Shown: positions 8,890-17,918, counted from the first letter of the stretch. The stretch is DNA of 64,000 nt from Nocardiopsis terrae (GCF_014651695.1 NZ_BMXJ01000002.1:310001-374000), one strand, 5' to 3'. A program made the numbers and translations. The notes: generated by a model not told the origin, from the letters alone.

Positions 8890-8936
8890 TTGCGTCATGA
8901 CTGAACAGGCGTTTAATCTATTGAACATGAGTTCAA
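8890..8936 (+). promoter_or_regulatory. Promoter with two tandem TetR-type operators
   Basis: A -35-like TTGCGT (8890-8895) and a -10-like TTTAAT (8912-8917) are 16 bp apart, predicting a transcript start within a few bases of ATG 8927, i.e. a nearly leaderless mRNA. Two copies of a TGAAC-N4-GTTCA dyad cover it: TGAAC/GTTTA at 8902-8915, over the spacer and -10, and the 6-bp-arm version TTGAAC-N4-GTTCAA at 8921-8936, over the start codon. Their centres are 20 bp apart (two helical turns), as expected for two dimers on one DNA face. Binding would block the TetR gene itself. Confidence 0.6.
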
Positions 8937-9589
8937 GGAAGAAGGCCCCTCCCGACGAGGACCTCAGCACCCGCGCGCGCATCCGCGACGCGGCCGTCGC
9001 CTGTTTCGGCGAACGGGGGTTCGGCGTCACCGTGCGCGCCATCGCGGACCGGGCGGGGGTCTCCCCCGGGCTGGTCATCCACCACTTCGGCAGCAAGGCC
9101 AAGCTGCGGGAGGCCTGTGACGAGCACGTCAGGCGGGTGGTCTACGAGACCAAGAAGGAGTCGGTGAGCCGCCCCAGCGCGGACGGGATGGCCCGCTCGC
9201 TCCAGGAGATCGACAGGTACTCCGGGCTGCTGGCCTACCTCTTCCGCTCCATGCAGACGGGCGGGGACCTCGGCCGCCACCTGTACGAGGCGATGGTGGA
9301 CGACGTGCAGAGCTACCTGGAACTGGGCGTGCGGGAGGGCACCGTACGGCCCAGCCGCGACCCGGCCAAGCGGGCCCGCTGGCTCGCCGCCAACGGCTTC
9401 GGATCGCTCCTGGTGCTCGCCACCATGTACCAGGACCAGGAGAACCCCGACTTCGGCCGGGTCCTGCGCGACTGGCAGGAGCAGTACGTCCTCCCGGCCC
9501 TGGAGGTGTACACCGAGGGCCTGCTCGTGGACCGCACCATGCTGGACGGCTACCTGCTCTACGTCAGCGATCCCCCGGCGGAGCGCTGA
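8927..9589 (+). CDS. TetR-family regulator of the adjacent ABC exporter
   Basis: This 220-residue TetR protein has an N-terminal helix-turn-helix (about residues 15-60, with the motif VSPGLVIHHFGSKAKL) and a helical ligand-binding domain. ATG 8927 was chosen over an in-frame ATG at 8897 because the earlier start has no ribosome site and would put both operators and the -10 box inside the coding region. It lies 48 bp upstream of the ABC ATPase at 9638 on the same strand, suggesting the classic drug-efflux circuit: the repressor is released by an exported ligand and derepresses itself and the pump. Confidence 0.9.
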   Translation: MSSRKKAPPDEDLSTRARIRDAAVACFGERGFGVTVRAIADRAGVSPGLVIHHFGSKAKLREACDEHVRRVVYETKKESVSRPSADGMARSLQEIDRYSGLLAYLFRSMQTGGDLGRHLYEAMVDDVQSYLELGVREGTVRPSRDPAKRARWLAANGFGSLLVLATMYQDQENPDFGRVLRDWQEQYVLPALEVYTEGLLVDRTMLDGYLLYVSDPPAER

Positions 9590-9637
9590 CCTCCCCCAGG
9601 AACAGAGGATCCCCACCGGACCAGGAGTCGCACCACC

Positions 9638-10567
9638 ATGACCGCACCCGTCATCGACGCCCGCGGCGTCGACAAGTACTTCGGACGCTTCCAGGCGCTC
9701 GACAAGCTCGATCTCACCGTGGGGACCGGCCAGGTCGCCGGGTTCCTCGGCCCGAACGGCTCGGGCAAGTCCACCACCATCCGCGTCCTGCTCGGCCTGC
9801 TCCGCGCCGACTCCGGCAGCGTCCGGCTCCTGGGCGGCGACCCGTGGAAGGAGGCCGTCACCCTGCACCGGCGCCTGGCCTACGTGCCCGGGGACGTCTC
9901 ACTGTGGTCGAACCTCACCGGGGGCCAGGCCATCGACCTGCTGGGCCGCCTGCGCGGCGGACTCGACGCCCGGCGCAGGAAGGACTTCCTGGAGCGCTTC
10001 GAGCTCGACCCCACCAAGAAGGCCCGGACCTACTCCAAGGGCAACCGGCAGAAGGTCGCCCTGGTGGCGGCACTGGCCTCCGACGCCGAACTGCTCATCC
10101 TCGACGAACCCACCTCCGGACTGGACCCGCTGATGGAGGCGGTGTTCACCGAGTGCGTACGCGAGGTCAAGGAGGAGGGGCGCACGGTCCTGCTCTCCAG
10201 CCACATCCTGTCCGAGGTCGAGAAGCTCTGCGACACCGTGACCATCATCCGGCAGGGACGCGCCGTGGAGTCGGGGACCCTGGACGACCTGCGCCACCTG
10301 ACCCGCTCCACCGTGCACGCGGAGGTCGAGGGCGACCCCGCCCCCCTCTCCTCCCTGCCCGGGGTGCACGACCCGGAGACCGACGGCCGCCGGATCTCGT
10401 TCTCGGTGGACCACGAGCACCTGGGGCCGGTCCTGAGCGAGGTCACCTCCCTGGGGGTGCGCTCCCTGGTGAGCAACCCGCCCTCGCTGGAGGAGCTGTT
10501 CATGCGCCACTACGGCGACGAGACGGCCGCGCCCGACGGCGGCACCGAGGGAGGTGAGCGCAGGTGA
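9638..10567 (+). CDS. ABC transporter ATP-binding protein (antibiotic/multidrug exporter type)
   Basis: This 309-residue ATPase has Walker A GPNGSGKS (residues 38-45), a signature segment YSKGNRQKV in place of the canonical LSGGQ, and Walker B followed by the D-loop in [13 protein letters not shown] (near 151-163). The C-terminal extension after residue 215 is common in DrrA-like exporters. A strong ribosome site is not obvious, but ATG 9638 fits the domain. Its stop overlaps the GTG of the permease (GTGA), so the two are translationally coupled and form one transporter at the cytoplasmic membrane. Confidence 0.92.
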   Translation: MTAPVIDARGVDKYFGRFQALDKLDLTVGTGQVAGFLGPNGSGKSTTIRVLLGLLRADSGSVRLLGGDPWKEAVTLHRRLAYVPGDVSLWSNLTGGQAIDLLGRLRGGLDARRRKDFLERFELDPTKKARTYSKGNRQKVALVAALASDAELLILDEPTSGLDPLMEAVFTECVREVKEEGRTVLLSSHILSEVEKLCDTVTIIRQGRAVESGTLDDLRHLTRSTVHAEVEGDPAPLSSLPGVHDPETDGRRISFSVDHEHLGPVLSEVTSLGVRSLVSNPPSLEELFMRHYGDETAAPDGGTEGGERR

Positions 10568-12162
10568 GCGGCTTCACCGGCACCGGAACGCTGACCCGGT
10601 TCATCCTGCGGCGCGACAGGATCCGCCTGTCGGTGTGGACCCTGGCACTGGCCGGGACCACCGCCGCCACCGTCCCCGTCCTGGACGACATGTTCTCCAC
10701 CGTGGAGGAGCGTCAGGGCCGCGCCGCCCTCATGGACACGCCGACCGGCATCGTCTTCGGCGGCCCCGGTTACGGGCTGGACGACTACACCCTCGGCCCG
10801 ATGATGGTCAACGAGATGACCATGACCCTGCTCATCGCCATGGCGGTGATGAGCATCCTGCACGTCATCCGGCACACCCGGGCCGAGGAGGAGAGCGGGC
10901 GCGCCGAACTGCTGCGCGCCAACGTCCTGGGCGGCGGAGCGCCGATGGCCTCCGCGCTGCTGACGATCACCCTGGTCAACCTGCTCATCGGCGGGACCAT
11001 CGCGCTCACGCTGATCGGCTTCGACCTGGCTGCCGCCGACTCGCTCGCCTACGGCCTCGGCCTGGCGCTGGGCGGGATCACCTTCGGCGCGATCGCCGCC
11101 GTGTGCGCCCAGGTCTCCGGGCACGCACGCACCGCCTCGGGGCTGGCCTTCCTGGCCGTGGGCCTCCTCTTCATGCTCCGCGTGGTGGGGGACATGGCCG
11201 AGTCCGGCGGCAACCTGCTCTCCTGGCTCTCCCCGTTCGCCTGGGGACAGCAGGCCCAGCCCTTCCACGATCTGCGCTGGGTCCCGCTCGCCCTGTACGG
11301 CCTGGTCATCGTGGCCCTGGTGGTCGCCGCCCACCTGCTGTCCGGCCGCCGTGACCTGGGTGCCGGCCTGGTCGCGGCCCGCCCCGGCCCGGAGGGGGCC
11401 GGTCGGCTGCTGCGCGGTGTGACCACCCTCCAGCTGCACCAGCAGCGCGGCTCGATCATCGTCTGGACGCTGGCGGTCCTGCTGTTCGCGGTCTCCTTCG
11501 GCACCCTCGCCGTCGAGGTCGAGGGGATGTTCGAGACCAACCCGGACCTGCAGGCGGTCTTCGGCACCGGCGTCGACGACGTGATCGGCGGGTTCCTGTC
11601 CTTCGTCACCAGCTACGTGATCATGGGCGCCGCGGCCTTCGGCGCCCTGTCCGTGCTGCGGCTGCGCGCGGAGGAGAACTCCGGCCGCACCGAACTGGTC
11701 CTGGCCACCGCGGTGGGCCGGGTGGCCTGGCTCGGTTCCGCACTGGTGGTGGCAGCCCTGTCGACCCTGTTCGTCGTGGTGGCCGGCGGCCTCGGGCTCG
11801 GTCTGGGCGCCGCCGCCGTCCTCAAGGACGGGGCGTGGGTCGGCCGACTGCTGGAGGCGGTCCTGGCCCAGCTTCCGGCGGCGCTGGTGTTCGGCGCCCT
11901 GGCGGCCCTGGTGCTGGGGGCCGCCCCGCGGCTGACCGGCCTGCTCTGGCTGTGGCTGGGGTACAGCATCCTGGCCACCGTGATGGGCGGTCTGCTGGAG
12001 TTCCCCGAGTGGGCGATGAACCTCAGCGCCTTCGAGATCCTGCCGCGACTGCCGGTGGAGGACTTCGAGCCCCTGCACTACGTCCTGTACGCGGGCGCGG
12101 TCCTCCTCCTCGGTGCGCTGTCGCTGGTCGGGTTCCGCAACCGGGACCTGGCCACGGCCTGA
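10564..12162 (+). CDS. ABC transporter permease, polyketide-antibiotic exporter family
   Basis: The 532-residue protein has about 12 hydrophobic segments arranged as two similar halves (roughly 20-260 and 300-530), each opening with a segment like [18 protein letters not shown] or [18 protein letters not shown]. This duplicated layout is that of the large permeases that pair with DrrA-like ATPases for export of polyketide-type antibiotics. It starts with GTG overlapping the ATPase stop. With the TetR gene upstream it completes a three-gene inducible efflux operon. The substrate is unknown; self-resistance or defence against a neighbour's antibiotic are both possible. Confidence 0.88.
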   Translation: MSGFTGTGTLTRFILRRDRIRLSVWTLALAGTTAATVPVLDDMFSTVEERQGRAALMDTPTGIVFGGPGYGLDDYTLGPMMVNEMTMTLLIAMAVMSILHVIRHTRAEEESGRAELLRANVLGGGAPMASALLTITLVNLLIGGTIALTLIGFDLAAADSLAYGLGLALGGITFGAIAAVCAQVSGHARTASGLAFLAVGLLFMLRVVGDMAESGGNLLSWLSPFAWGQQAQPFHDLRWVPLALYGLVIVALVVAAHLLSGRRDLGAGLVAARPGPEGAGRLLRGVTTLQLHQQRGSIIVWTLAVLLFAVSFGTLAVEVEGMFETNPDLQAVFGTGVDDVIGGFLSFVTSYVIMGAAAFGALSVLRLRAEENSGRTELVLATAVGRVAWLGSALVVAALSTLFVVVAGGLGLGLGAAAVLKDGAWVGRLLEAVLAQLPAALVFGALAALVLGAAPRLTGLLWLWLGYSILATVMGGLLEFPEWAMNLSAFEILPRLPVEDFEPLHYVLYAGAVLLLGALSLVGFRNRDLATA

Positions 12163-12185
12163 CACCGCCGGGCCGCCTCCGGGGA

Positions 12186-12512
12186 TCACTCCTCGGGGGC
12201 GGTCCACTCACGTGCGGCGTCACGCAGCCGGGTCAACCGGTCCCAGTGTTCGGCAACGGTGCCGCGCCCGGCCGGGGTGAGGCTGATGGTGGTGCGGGGT
12301 CGGCCACCGGTGCTCTTGGTGACGGTGACGATGCCGCCCCGCTCCAGCTTGGACAGGTGGCTGGACAGGTTGCCCTTGGACAGCCCGGTGATCCGCTGTA
12401 GGAAGAGGAAGTCCGCGCTCTCGCAGGACAGCAGCGCGCTGGTGATCGCCAGCCGCGAGGGTTCGTGCACCAGGCGGTCGATCTCCGCCATGTCCTCGAA
12501 GGGCGTGCCCAT
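12186..12512 (-). CDS. Winged-helix transcriptional regulator (ArsR/MarR-like)
   Basis: This 108-residue protein is a single winged-helix domain: helices around residues 5-50 (LVHEPSRLAITSALL, then LQRITGLSKGNLSSHLSKLE) and a beta-wing with VTKSTGGRPRTTISLTPAG. This pattern matches the small 'winged helix DNA-binding' regulators that accompany a membrane protein. ATG 12512 lies two bases after the stop of the membrane protein at 12515-13129, so the genes are co-transcribed and coupled. Two near-identical dyads upstream of the operon (13140-13156, 13185-13201) are the likely binding sites, making this an autoregulated unit. Confidence 0.88.
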   Translation of the reverse strand: MGTPFEDMAEIDRLVHEPSRLAITSALLSCESADFLFLQRITGLSKGNLSSHLSKLERGGIVTVTKSTGGRPRTTISLTPAGRGTVAEHWDRLTRLRDAAREWTAPEE

Positions 12513-12514
12513 GG

Positions 12515-13129
12515 TCAGTCCGTCCCGTTCTCGCTCACCGGGGTGAGGGTCCGCACCAGCGTACGGTGGTCCAACAATCCGTTCACCACGAACAGGACCG
12601 CCACGGTCACCTGGGCCAGGTTGGGGTACTCCCACTCGAAGGGGTGCACCCCGGAGGGAGTGAGCATCCCGAGGGGAGCCAGGAACAGCACGGCCAGGAC
12701 CGCGGCGCTGACCAGGTAGTGGATCCGCTTCCGCCAGGGGCTCCCGACCATCATGAGGAAGACACCGACCATGAAGGCGATGAAGAGCCACACCCCGTTC
12801 ACCCCGAGGTTGTTGGCGACGGCGATCGCGGTGAAGAAGGCCACGAGGGCCAGGACGGGCAAGAACGTGCGCGCGGCGATCCGTTGTGGTGTCTGTAACG
12901 GCCGGACGTCACCGAAACGCCGTCGGTAGTACGCCCTGACCAGCAGGCCCAGGACAACGAACACGGGCAGCCCCAGGATCAGGGGTTCCAGGTTCCCGTC
13001 CCGGACGAGGAACGCCATCGTGCCCAGGAGGAGGCCGATGATGACCAGGTAGAGACCCTTGAAGTCGGTGTAGCTGGCGGTGACCGCTCGGGCGTTCTCC
13101 AAGCGGTCGATCTCGGGGGGGGTGGGCAT
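12515..13129 (-). CDS. Six-segment membrane protein co-transcribed with the regulator
   Basis: The 204-residue protein begins with a short polar stretch and then shows about six membrane-spanning segments, the first around residues 25-45 (LVIIGLLLGTMAFLV). The ATG at 13129 has GGAGG at ideal distance; an earlier in-frame start at 13153 would overlap the operator dyad and was rejected. No enzyme or transporter motif was recognised. Small membrane proteins paired with this class of winged-helix regulator are common in actinomycetes but mostly uncharacterised; sensing or signalling at the membrane is speculation. Confidence 0.8.
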   Translation of the reverse strand: MPTPPEIDRLENARAVTASYTDFKGLYLVIIGLLLGTMAFLVRDGNLEPLILGLPVFVVLGLLVRAYYRRRFGDVRPLQTPQRIAARTFLPVLALVAFFTAIAVANNLGVNGVWLFIAFMVGVFLMMVGSPWRKRIHYLVSAAVLAVLFLAPLGMLTPSGVHPFEWEYPNLAQVTVAVLFVVNGLLDHRTLVRTLTPVSENGTD

Positions 13130-13139
13130 TCGAACCTCC

Positions 13140-13156
13140 GGTTTGTAGTGCAAACC
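13140..13156. promoter_or_regulatory. Operator dyad GGTTTG-N5-CAAACC, copy 1
   Basis: GGTTTG and CAAACC arms lie 10 bp upstream of the ATG of the membrane protein gene, directly before its GGAGG site. Read on the minus strand it is GGTTTGCACTACAAACC, which matches copy 2 at 16 of 17 positions. Confidence 0.65.
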
Positions 13157-13184
13157 TTTCCTTCACCGTAGGCGGCCTCCTTCT

Positions 13185-13201
13185 GGTTTGCAATACAAAC
13201 C
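13185..13201. promoter_or_regulatory. Operator dyad GGTTTG-N5-CAAACC, copy 2
   Basis: GGTTTGCAATACAAACC lies 45 bp (centre to centre) from copy 1, in the divergent region between the regulator operon and the hydrolase at 13272. Two almost identical dyads are strong evidence for one dimeric regulator, most likely the winged-helix protein at 12186. The position also allows control of the hydrolase. Confidence 0.65.
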
Positions 13202-13271
13202 TGGATGCTTCCGCTCGTCACCGGGTAACCCGCACGGCAGGAACACCGAACACCCGCTGAAGGGAACCATC

Positions 13272-14126
13272 GTGACCAGCGCCAACGCCCGACCTTCCGG
13301 GCGTCGGGGAAGGCGTGCCCTGACCGTGGCCGCGGTGGTGGCGCTTGTACTGGTGGTGCTGTTGGGACTCCTGTGGGCCATGCAGAGATCGGTCGTCTAC
13401 GTGCCCCTGGGCGGGGAGCCACCGCCCGCGGCCGAGGTGATCGAGGGCGCCGAGGACGTGCGCCTGCACACCGGGGACGGACTCGAACTCGGCGGCTGGT
13501 TCGTTCCCGCCCGGGGCGCGGACCGGGAGACCGCCGTGCTGGTGGCCAACGGCAACGCGGGGAACCGGGAGAGCCGGGCGCCCCTGGCCCGCGCACTGGC
13601 CGCCGAGGGGTTCTCCGTGCTGCTGTTCGACTACCGGGGCTACGGCGGCAACCCCGGAGGCCCCTCCGAGGAGGGGCTGGCCGCCGACGTCCGAGCCGCC
13701 GCCTCCCTCCTGGCCGAGCGGGGCTTCGACGCCGGGGACACGATCTACTTCGGGGAGAGCCTGGGCGCCGCGGTGGTCACGGAACTGGCCGTCGAACGGC
13801 CGCCCGCCGCGCTGTTCCTACGCTCGCCCTTCAGCTCCCTGGCCGACATGGGCGCCCGCCACTACCCGTTTCTGCCGGTGCGCCTGCTGCTGTGGGACCG
13901 CTACCCGGTGACCGCGCAGGTGGCGGAGGTGGACAGCCCCACCACCGTGGTCGTCGGCGCCGCCGACCGCGTCGTGCCGCCGGAGCAGAGCCGTGGGGTG
14001 GCCGCGGCCAGTGCGAACCTGTTCGAGGAGGTCGTACTGCCCGGGGCCGGCCACAACGACCCCGAGACGATCCACGGCCCCGAGGTGGTACGGGCGTTCG
14101 TCCGCCTGGCCGACGGAGCCTCCTAG
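13272..14126 (+). CDS. Membrane-anchored alpha/beta hydrolase
   Basis: The 284-residue protein has one N-terminal membrane segment (about residues 15-37, rich in Val/Leu after RRGRR) and an alpha/beta hydrolase fold outside or beneath the membrane. The catalytic triad is visible: Ser in GESLGAA (S163), Asp in GAADRVVPP (D232) and His in GAGHND (H261). The oxyanion segment NGNAGNR and the motif DYRGYGGNPG resemble the Bem46/ABHD13-like family. GTG 13272 was chosen for the AGGGA site seven bases upstream. It is divergent from the regulator/membrane-protein operon and may share its operators. Substrate unknown; esterase or peptidase. Confidence 0.85.
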   Translation: MTSANARPSGRRGRRALTVAAVVALVLVVLLGLLWAMQRSVVYVPLGGEPPPAAEVIEGAEDVRLHTGDGLELGGWFVPARGADRETAVLVANGNAGNRESRAPLARALAAEGFSVLLFDYRGYGGNPGGPSEEGLAADVRAAASLLAERGFDAGDTIYFGESLGAAVVTELAVERPPAALFLRSPFSSLADMGARHYPFLPVRLLLWDRYPVTAQVAEVDSPTTVVVGAADRVVPPEQSRGVAAASANLFEEVVLPGAGHNDPETIHGPEVVRAFVRLADGAS

Positions 14127-14205
14127 CGCCCGCGCTTCCTCCCCCTCACCGCTCCCGGCGACCACAGCGAGAACCGGCACCTTCGGGACCGCTGCGGACT
14201 CTGCT

Positions 14206-14227
14206 ATAAACAGAGCACTCGGTCTAT
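14206..14227. promoter_or_regulatory. 22-bp interrupted palindrome before the amidohydrolase-TetR operon
   Basis: Arms ATA-N-AC-N-GAG and CTC-N-GT-N-TAT meet around a 2-bp centre, with 8 of 11 base pairs symmetric. It overlaps a TATAAA that could be a -10 box and ends 25 bp before ATG 14253. The shape and size match TetR-family operators, so the TetR protein encoded at the end of this operon (15627) is the likely ligand. Confidence 0.6.
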
Positions 14228-14252
14228 TAAAGCGCGAGCCCCTGGAAGGTCG

Positions 14253-15623
14253 ATGAGCGAAACGGACTGCAGGACGGAGAAACACCCCCGGGGCCCCGGG
14301 AGGAGCACCCGGCGGCGGTTCCTGCGCGGGCTGCTGGTGCTGGGCGGCCTGGGGGTCCTCGCCGGAGCCGGAGGCGTGGGCCACTACCTCGCCACCCTGT
14401 ACCGCCCGCGGGAGGGGCCGCACCGGGGCCACCTCGCCCTGACCGGCGCCACGGTACTCACCGGGGAGGGCCTGGAACCGCGTGCGGACACCACGGTGCT
14501 GGTCTCCGACGGCGTCATCACCGAGATCGCCGACGACGGCGCCCTGACGCTTCCAGCGGGCACCGCGTCCGTGGACCTGAGCGGCCACACGCTCCTGCCC
14601 GGTCTCATCGACCTCCACGTGCACATGGGCTTCCCGCAGCAGGAACCCGGGGAGGGGTTGGGACCGGCCGACATGCCCGGTCTGGTCTACGAGGCGGTGC
14701 GCCACGCGCCCACCGCGCGCCGGGCCCTGCTCGAACACGGTGTGACGACGGTGCGCTGCCTGGGCGACGACCACGCCTGGATCGTGGAGATGCGGGAGCT
14801 GCTCCGCGCCGGAGAACTGGAGGGGCCCCGCCTGTACACCTCGGGCCCCCTGTTCACCACCCGCGGCGGCCACCCCGTCGTCACCTTCGGGGTGTCGGCC
14901 GACTCCGACACCGTCCGCCTGCCCGCCACCGCCGAGGAGGCCCGCCGTACCGTGCACGAGCTCGCCACCGGCAGCGCTCCGGTGGACCTCGTCAAGGTGG
15001 TGCAGGAGCGGGGGGACCCCGAACGCATGGAGATGGACCCCCTCCCCACCGGGGTACTCGACGCCATCGTGGCCCAGGCGCACGAACACGGCCTCTCCGT
15101 CACCGCGCACTGGGGCTCCGAACAGGACCTGGCCGACGTCCTGGCCGCCGGGGTGGACGGGGTCGAGCACCTGGAGGCCCGGGGCGTCCTCGACGGCTGG
15201 CCCGAGGACCTGTTGGCCGAGCTGGTCGAGCGCGACATCGCTCTCACGCCGACGCTGGCCGTCACCGAGGTGAACACCGACCCGGACCAGCACCGTCAGC
15301 TCAGGGACCGGCTGGAGGAGTTGCACGCCGCCGGCGGCCGGATCGTGGCCGGAAGCGACGCGGCCGTGCCCGGGGTCCCCTTCGGCGCCGGCCTGCACCG
15401 GGAGCTGGAACTACTGGCCGGCAGCGGGCTGGGCCCGCACGCGGCTCTGAGGGCGGCGACCAGCCAGGCCGCCCGGGTCCTGGGCACCGACCTGGTCGGC
15501 GCGATCGAGGTGGGCCGCGCCGCCGACCTGGTGGCCGTCACCGGCGACCCGCTGGCCGACATCGCCGCGATCCGCGACGTGGCCGCGGTCTACCGTGACG
15601 GCCGCCCGGTGGTAGAAAGGTGA
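14253..15623 (+). CDS. Exported amidohydrolase (metal-dependent hydrolase)
   Basis: This 456-residue protein starts with a twin-arginine-type signal: STRRRFLRG near residues 18-26 followed by a hydrophobic stretch to about 42, so it is probably exported folded. The amidohydrolase fold follows, with the metal-binding pair in DLHVHMG (H122, H124), later His residues in VTAHWGSEQD and VEHLEARG, and the terminal Asp in AGSDAAVPG. It resembles the imidazolonepropionase/prolidase-like branch acting on cyclic amides or small peptides. GGAAGG precedes the ATG. The stop is four bases before the TetR gene at 15627. Substrate unknown. Confidence 0.87.
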   Translation: MSETDCRTEKHPRGPGRSTRRRFLRGLLVLGGLGVLAGAGGVGHYLATLYRPREGPHRGHLALTGATVLTGEGLEPRADTTVLVSDGVITEIADDGALTLPAGTASVDLSGHTLLPGLIDLHVHMGFPQQEPGEGLGPADMPGLVYEAVRHAPTARRALLEHGVTTVRCLGDDHAWIVEMRELLRAGELEGPRLYTSGPLFTTRGGHPVVTFGVSADSDTVRLPATAEEARRTVHELATGSAPVDLVKVVQERGDPERMEMDPLPTGVLDAIVAQAHEHGLSVTAHWGSEQDLADVLAAGVDGVEHLEARGVLDGWPEDLLAELVERDIALTPTLAVTEVNTDPDQHRQLRDRLEELHAAGGRIVAGSDAAVPGVPFGAGLHRELELLAGSGLGPHAALRAATSQAARVLGTDLVGAIEVGRAADLVAVTGDPLADIAAIRDVAAVYRDGRPVVER

Positions 15624-15626
15624 GTC

Positions 15627-16259
15627 GTGCGCAAGGTCGACCCCGCCCGGTACCGGGCCAAACGCCGCAACGTCATGAATGCGGCCGCCCCGTTGTTCGC
15701 CGCCCGGGGTCTGGACGGAACCTCGACCACCGAGATCCGCCGGGCCGCCGGGATCAGTTCGGGGGCACTGTTCCACTACTTTCCCAACAAGCGCGCGATC
15801 CTCGTCGCCCTCCTGACCGACGAGGGGGGTGACAACGCCGAGCGGATCGCCGCCGCACGCGCCCACGACGACCCGTGGACGGCCCTCCTGGAACTGGTGG
15901 AGCACCTCGCCGCGCCGTCGGCGAGCCCCGTGGCCGCGGGACTGGTGATGGAGGGGCTACGGCAGGCCCGGCGGGACCCCGAACTGGCCGAGGCGCTGGA
16001 GGCCGACAGCAGCTGCGAACTCGAAACCCTCACCCACCTGGTGTCCCGGGCCGCCCGGGAGGGCCGGGCCGATCCGGTCCTGAGCGCGGAGGCCACCGCG
16101 ATCTGGATCCAGACGCTTGTCGGCGCGCTCTTCCTGCGCGCGGCCACCGAACCCGGATTCGACGCCGCGGCGCACATCCGCGAACTGCGGTCGCTGCTGG
16201 TCCGGGTGGTGGGCGGTACCGAAGTCCGGGGGGCCGGTCCCGCCCGGCCGCGCGGGTAG
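15627..16259 (+). CDS. TetR-family regulator co-transcribed with the amidohydrolase
   Basis: The 210-residue protein has a TetR helix-turn-helix (residues about 12-58, motif ISSGALFHYFPNKRAIL) and a mostly helical C-terminal ligand domain. It starts with GTG three bases after the amidohydrolase stop, with AAAGG upstream inside the previous gene, so the two are coupled. The palindrome at 14206-14227 upstream of the pair is the obvious operator, implying negative autoregulation relieved by a substrate or product of the amidohydrolase. It converges with the VTT gene at 16264 with a four-base gap. Confidence 0.9.
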   Translation: MRKVDPARYRAKRRNVMNAAAPLFAARGLDGTSTTEIRRAAGISSGALFHYFPNKRAILVALLTDEGGDNAERIAAARAHDDPWTALLELVEHLAAPSASPVAAGLVMEGLRQARRDPELAEALEADSSCELETLTHLVSRAAREGRADPVLSAEATAIWIQTLVGALFLRAATEPGFDAAAHIRELRSLLVRVVGGTEVRGAGPARPRG

Positions 16260-16263
16260 GGCT

Positions 16264-16737
16264 TCAGAGGGGCAGGACGTCCATCGCCCAGCCGGGGGCC
16301 AGGACCAGGACGAGGAAGCGCGCGGTGCGGGTGACGAAGGTGACCGCGCAGAACAGCGCGATGTTCATCCGCAGGACCCCCGCCAGGACGGCCACCACCA
16401 TGAACGGCGGCACGCTCGCGAAGGAGCTGAGGGCGAGCAGGCCCGCGCCCCAGGCGGGGCGCTCCTCCGCCTTCGCCCGCCAGCGGGCGGTCCGCTCGGT
16501 CCACCTGCCCGGGGTGGCGGCCTTCCGCCTGAGCCAGGGCGCGGTGATCGTCCCGTACCCCACGTAGTAGTAGGGGATCTTGCCGAGCGTCTGCCCCGCC
16601 GCCGCGGCCACGGCCATCGCGACGAGGGCGCCGTCGCCGTTGAGGGCGGCGGCGCCCAGCAGGTAGACCTCGATGTTGATGAGCGGGACCAGCCCTGCCG
16701 CGGTGGCCACGACGAAGGCCAGGGCGGTCTCGACCAC
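16264..16737 (-). CDS. Small VTT/DedA-like membrane protein
   Basis: The 157-residue protein has about four hydrophobic segments, starting with ALAFVVATAAGLVPLINIEVYL, where an acidic residue sits in the first re-entrant segment as in VTT (DedA/SNARE-associated) proteins. A cytoplasmic loop rich in Arg/Glu lies at about 68-92. It is shorter than typical DedA (around 200 residues) and closest in layout to YqaA-like proteins. GTG 16737 is six bases after the rlmN stop, so the genes are co-transcribed. DedA proteins move lipids or lipid carriers across the membrane; that role here is inference. Confidence 0.72.
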   Translation of the reverse strand: MVETALAFVVATAAGLVPLINIEVYLLGAAALNGDGALVAMAVAAAAGQTLGKIPYYYVGYGTITAPWLRRKAATPGRWTERTARWRAKAEERPAWGAGLLALSSFASVPPFMVVAVLAGVLRMNIALFCAVTFVTRTARFLVLVLAPGWAMDVLPL

Positions 16738-16743
16738 CTCGGG

Positions 16744-17841
16744 CTACTTCTCGGCGGCGGCGAGCTGTCCGCAGGCGCCGTCGATCTCCTGGCCGCGGGT
16801 GTCGCGGACGGTCACCGACACCCCGTGGGACTGGAGCCGCCGCACGAACTCGCGCTCGTCCTCCGGACGCGAGGCGGTCCACTTCGACCCCGGTGTGGGG
16901 TTGAGCGGGATGAGGTTGACGTGCACCAGGTGGCCCTTGAGGAGCTTGCCCAGCAGGTCGGCCCGCCAGGCCTGGTCGTTGATGTCCTTGATCAGCGCGT
17001 ACTCGATGGAGACGCGGCGACCGGTGGTCCCGGCGTAGCGCCAGGCGGCGTCCAGGACCTCCTGGACCTTCCACCGGGTGTTGATCGGCACCAGCTCGTC
17101 CCGGAGCTCGTCGTCCGGGGCGTGCAGCGAGATCGCGAGGCGGACCTGCATCCTCTCGTCGATGAGTTTGTTGATCGCCGGGACCAGGCCGACCGTGGAG
17201 ACGGTCACGCCGCGCTGGGAGATGCCCATGCCGCCCGGGACCGGGTCGGTGATCTGGCGGACGGTCTGCAGCACCCGCTTGTAGTTGGCCATGGGTTCAC
17301 CCATGCCCATGAACACGATGTTGCTGATCCGGCCCGGGCCGCCGGCGACCTCGCCGCGGTCCAGGTCGCGGGCGCTGGCGACCACCTGCTCGACGATCTC
17401 ACCGGTGGACAGGTTGCGGGTCAGGCCCGCCTGGCCGGTGGCGCAGAACGGGCAGTTCATGCCGCATCCGGCCTGGGAGGAGATGCAGAGGGTGACGCGG
17501 TCCGGGTAGCGCATCAGCACCGACTCGAACATGACCCCGTCGAAGGCCTTCCAGAGGGTCTTGCGGGTCATCCCGTTGTCACAGGTGATGTGCCGGACCG
17601 GGGTGAGCAGGGTGGGCAGCAGCGCCTCGCCGAGCTTCTCCCTGGAGGCCTCCGGGAGGTCGGTCATCTTGGCGGTGTCCGACTCCAGCCCGCCGTAGTA
17701 GTGCTTGGCGATCTGCTTGGCCCGGAAGGGCTTCTCGCCCAGCTCCCTGACGACCTCCTGCCGCTCTTCGGGGCTGAGGTCGGCCAGGTGCCGGGGCGGC
17801 TTGGCGCGACGGGGTGCGACGAATGTGAGCTCGGCGGGCAT
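16744..17841 (-). CDS. rlmN: 23S rRNA (adenine2503-C2)-methyltransferase RlmN
   Basis: This 365-residue radical-SAM enzyme methylates C2 of A2503 in 23S rRNA and A37 of some tRNAs. It shows the 4Fe-4S motif in CGMNCPFC (C126, C130, C133), the GEPMANY motif that binds SAM, and the methyl-carrying Cys near the C-terminus in DGACGQ (C357). Length and all landmark residues match the family. It is followed on the same strand by the small VTT gene. A 15-bp palindrome at 17904-17918 lies in its divergent promoter region. Confidence 0.96.
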   Translation of the reverse strand: MPAELTFVAPRRAKPPRHLADLSPEERQEVVRELGEKPFRAKQIAKHYYGGLESDTAKMTDLPEASREKLGEALLPTLLTPVRHITCDNGMTRKTLWKAFDGVMFESVLMRYPDRVTLCISSQAGCGMNCPFCATGQAGLTRNLSTGEIVEQVVASARDLDRGEVAGGPGRISNIVFMGMGEPMANYKRVLQTVRQITDPVPGGMGISQRGVTVSTVGLVPAINKLIDERMQVRLAISLHAPDDELRDELVPINTRWKVQEVLDAAWRYAGTTGRRVSIEYALIKDINDQAWRADLLGKLLKGHLVHVNLIPLNPTPGSKWTASRPEDEREFVRRLQSHGVSVTVRDTRGQEIDGACGQLAAAEK

Positions 17842-17903
17842 AAGAATCCGTAAGGAGTGGAGTCGGTGGACTGCGCCCGGCGCGGGAGGGATGTGGTGTC
17901 GCG

Positions 17904-17918
17904 GGTCGTTATACGACC
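17904..17918. promoter_or_regulatory. 15-bp palindrome between divergent rlmN and the SUFU-like gene
   Basis: GGTCGT and ACGACC arms flank TAT. The centre also contains a TATACG that could be part of a -10 box. The binding factor is unknown; it may be coincidental. Confidence 0.35.
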
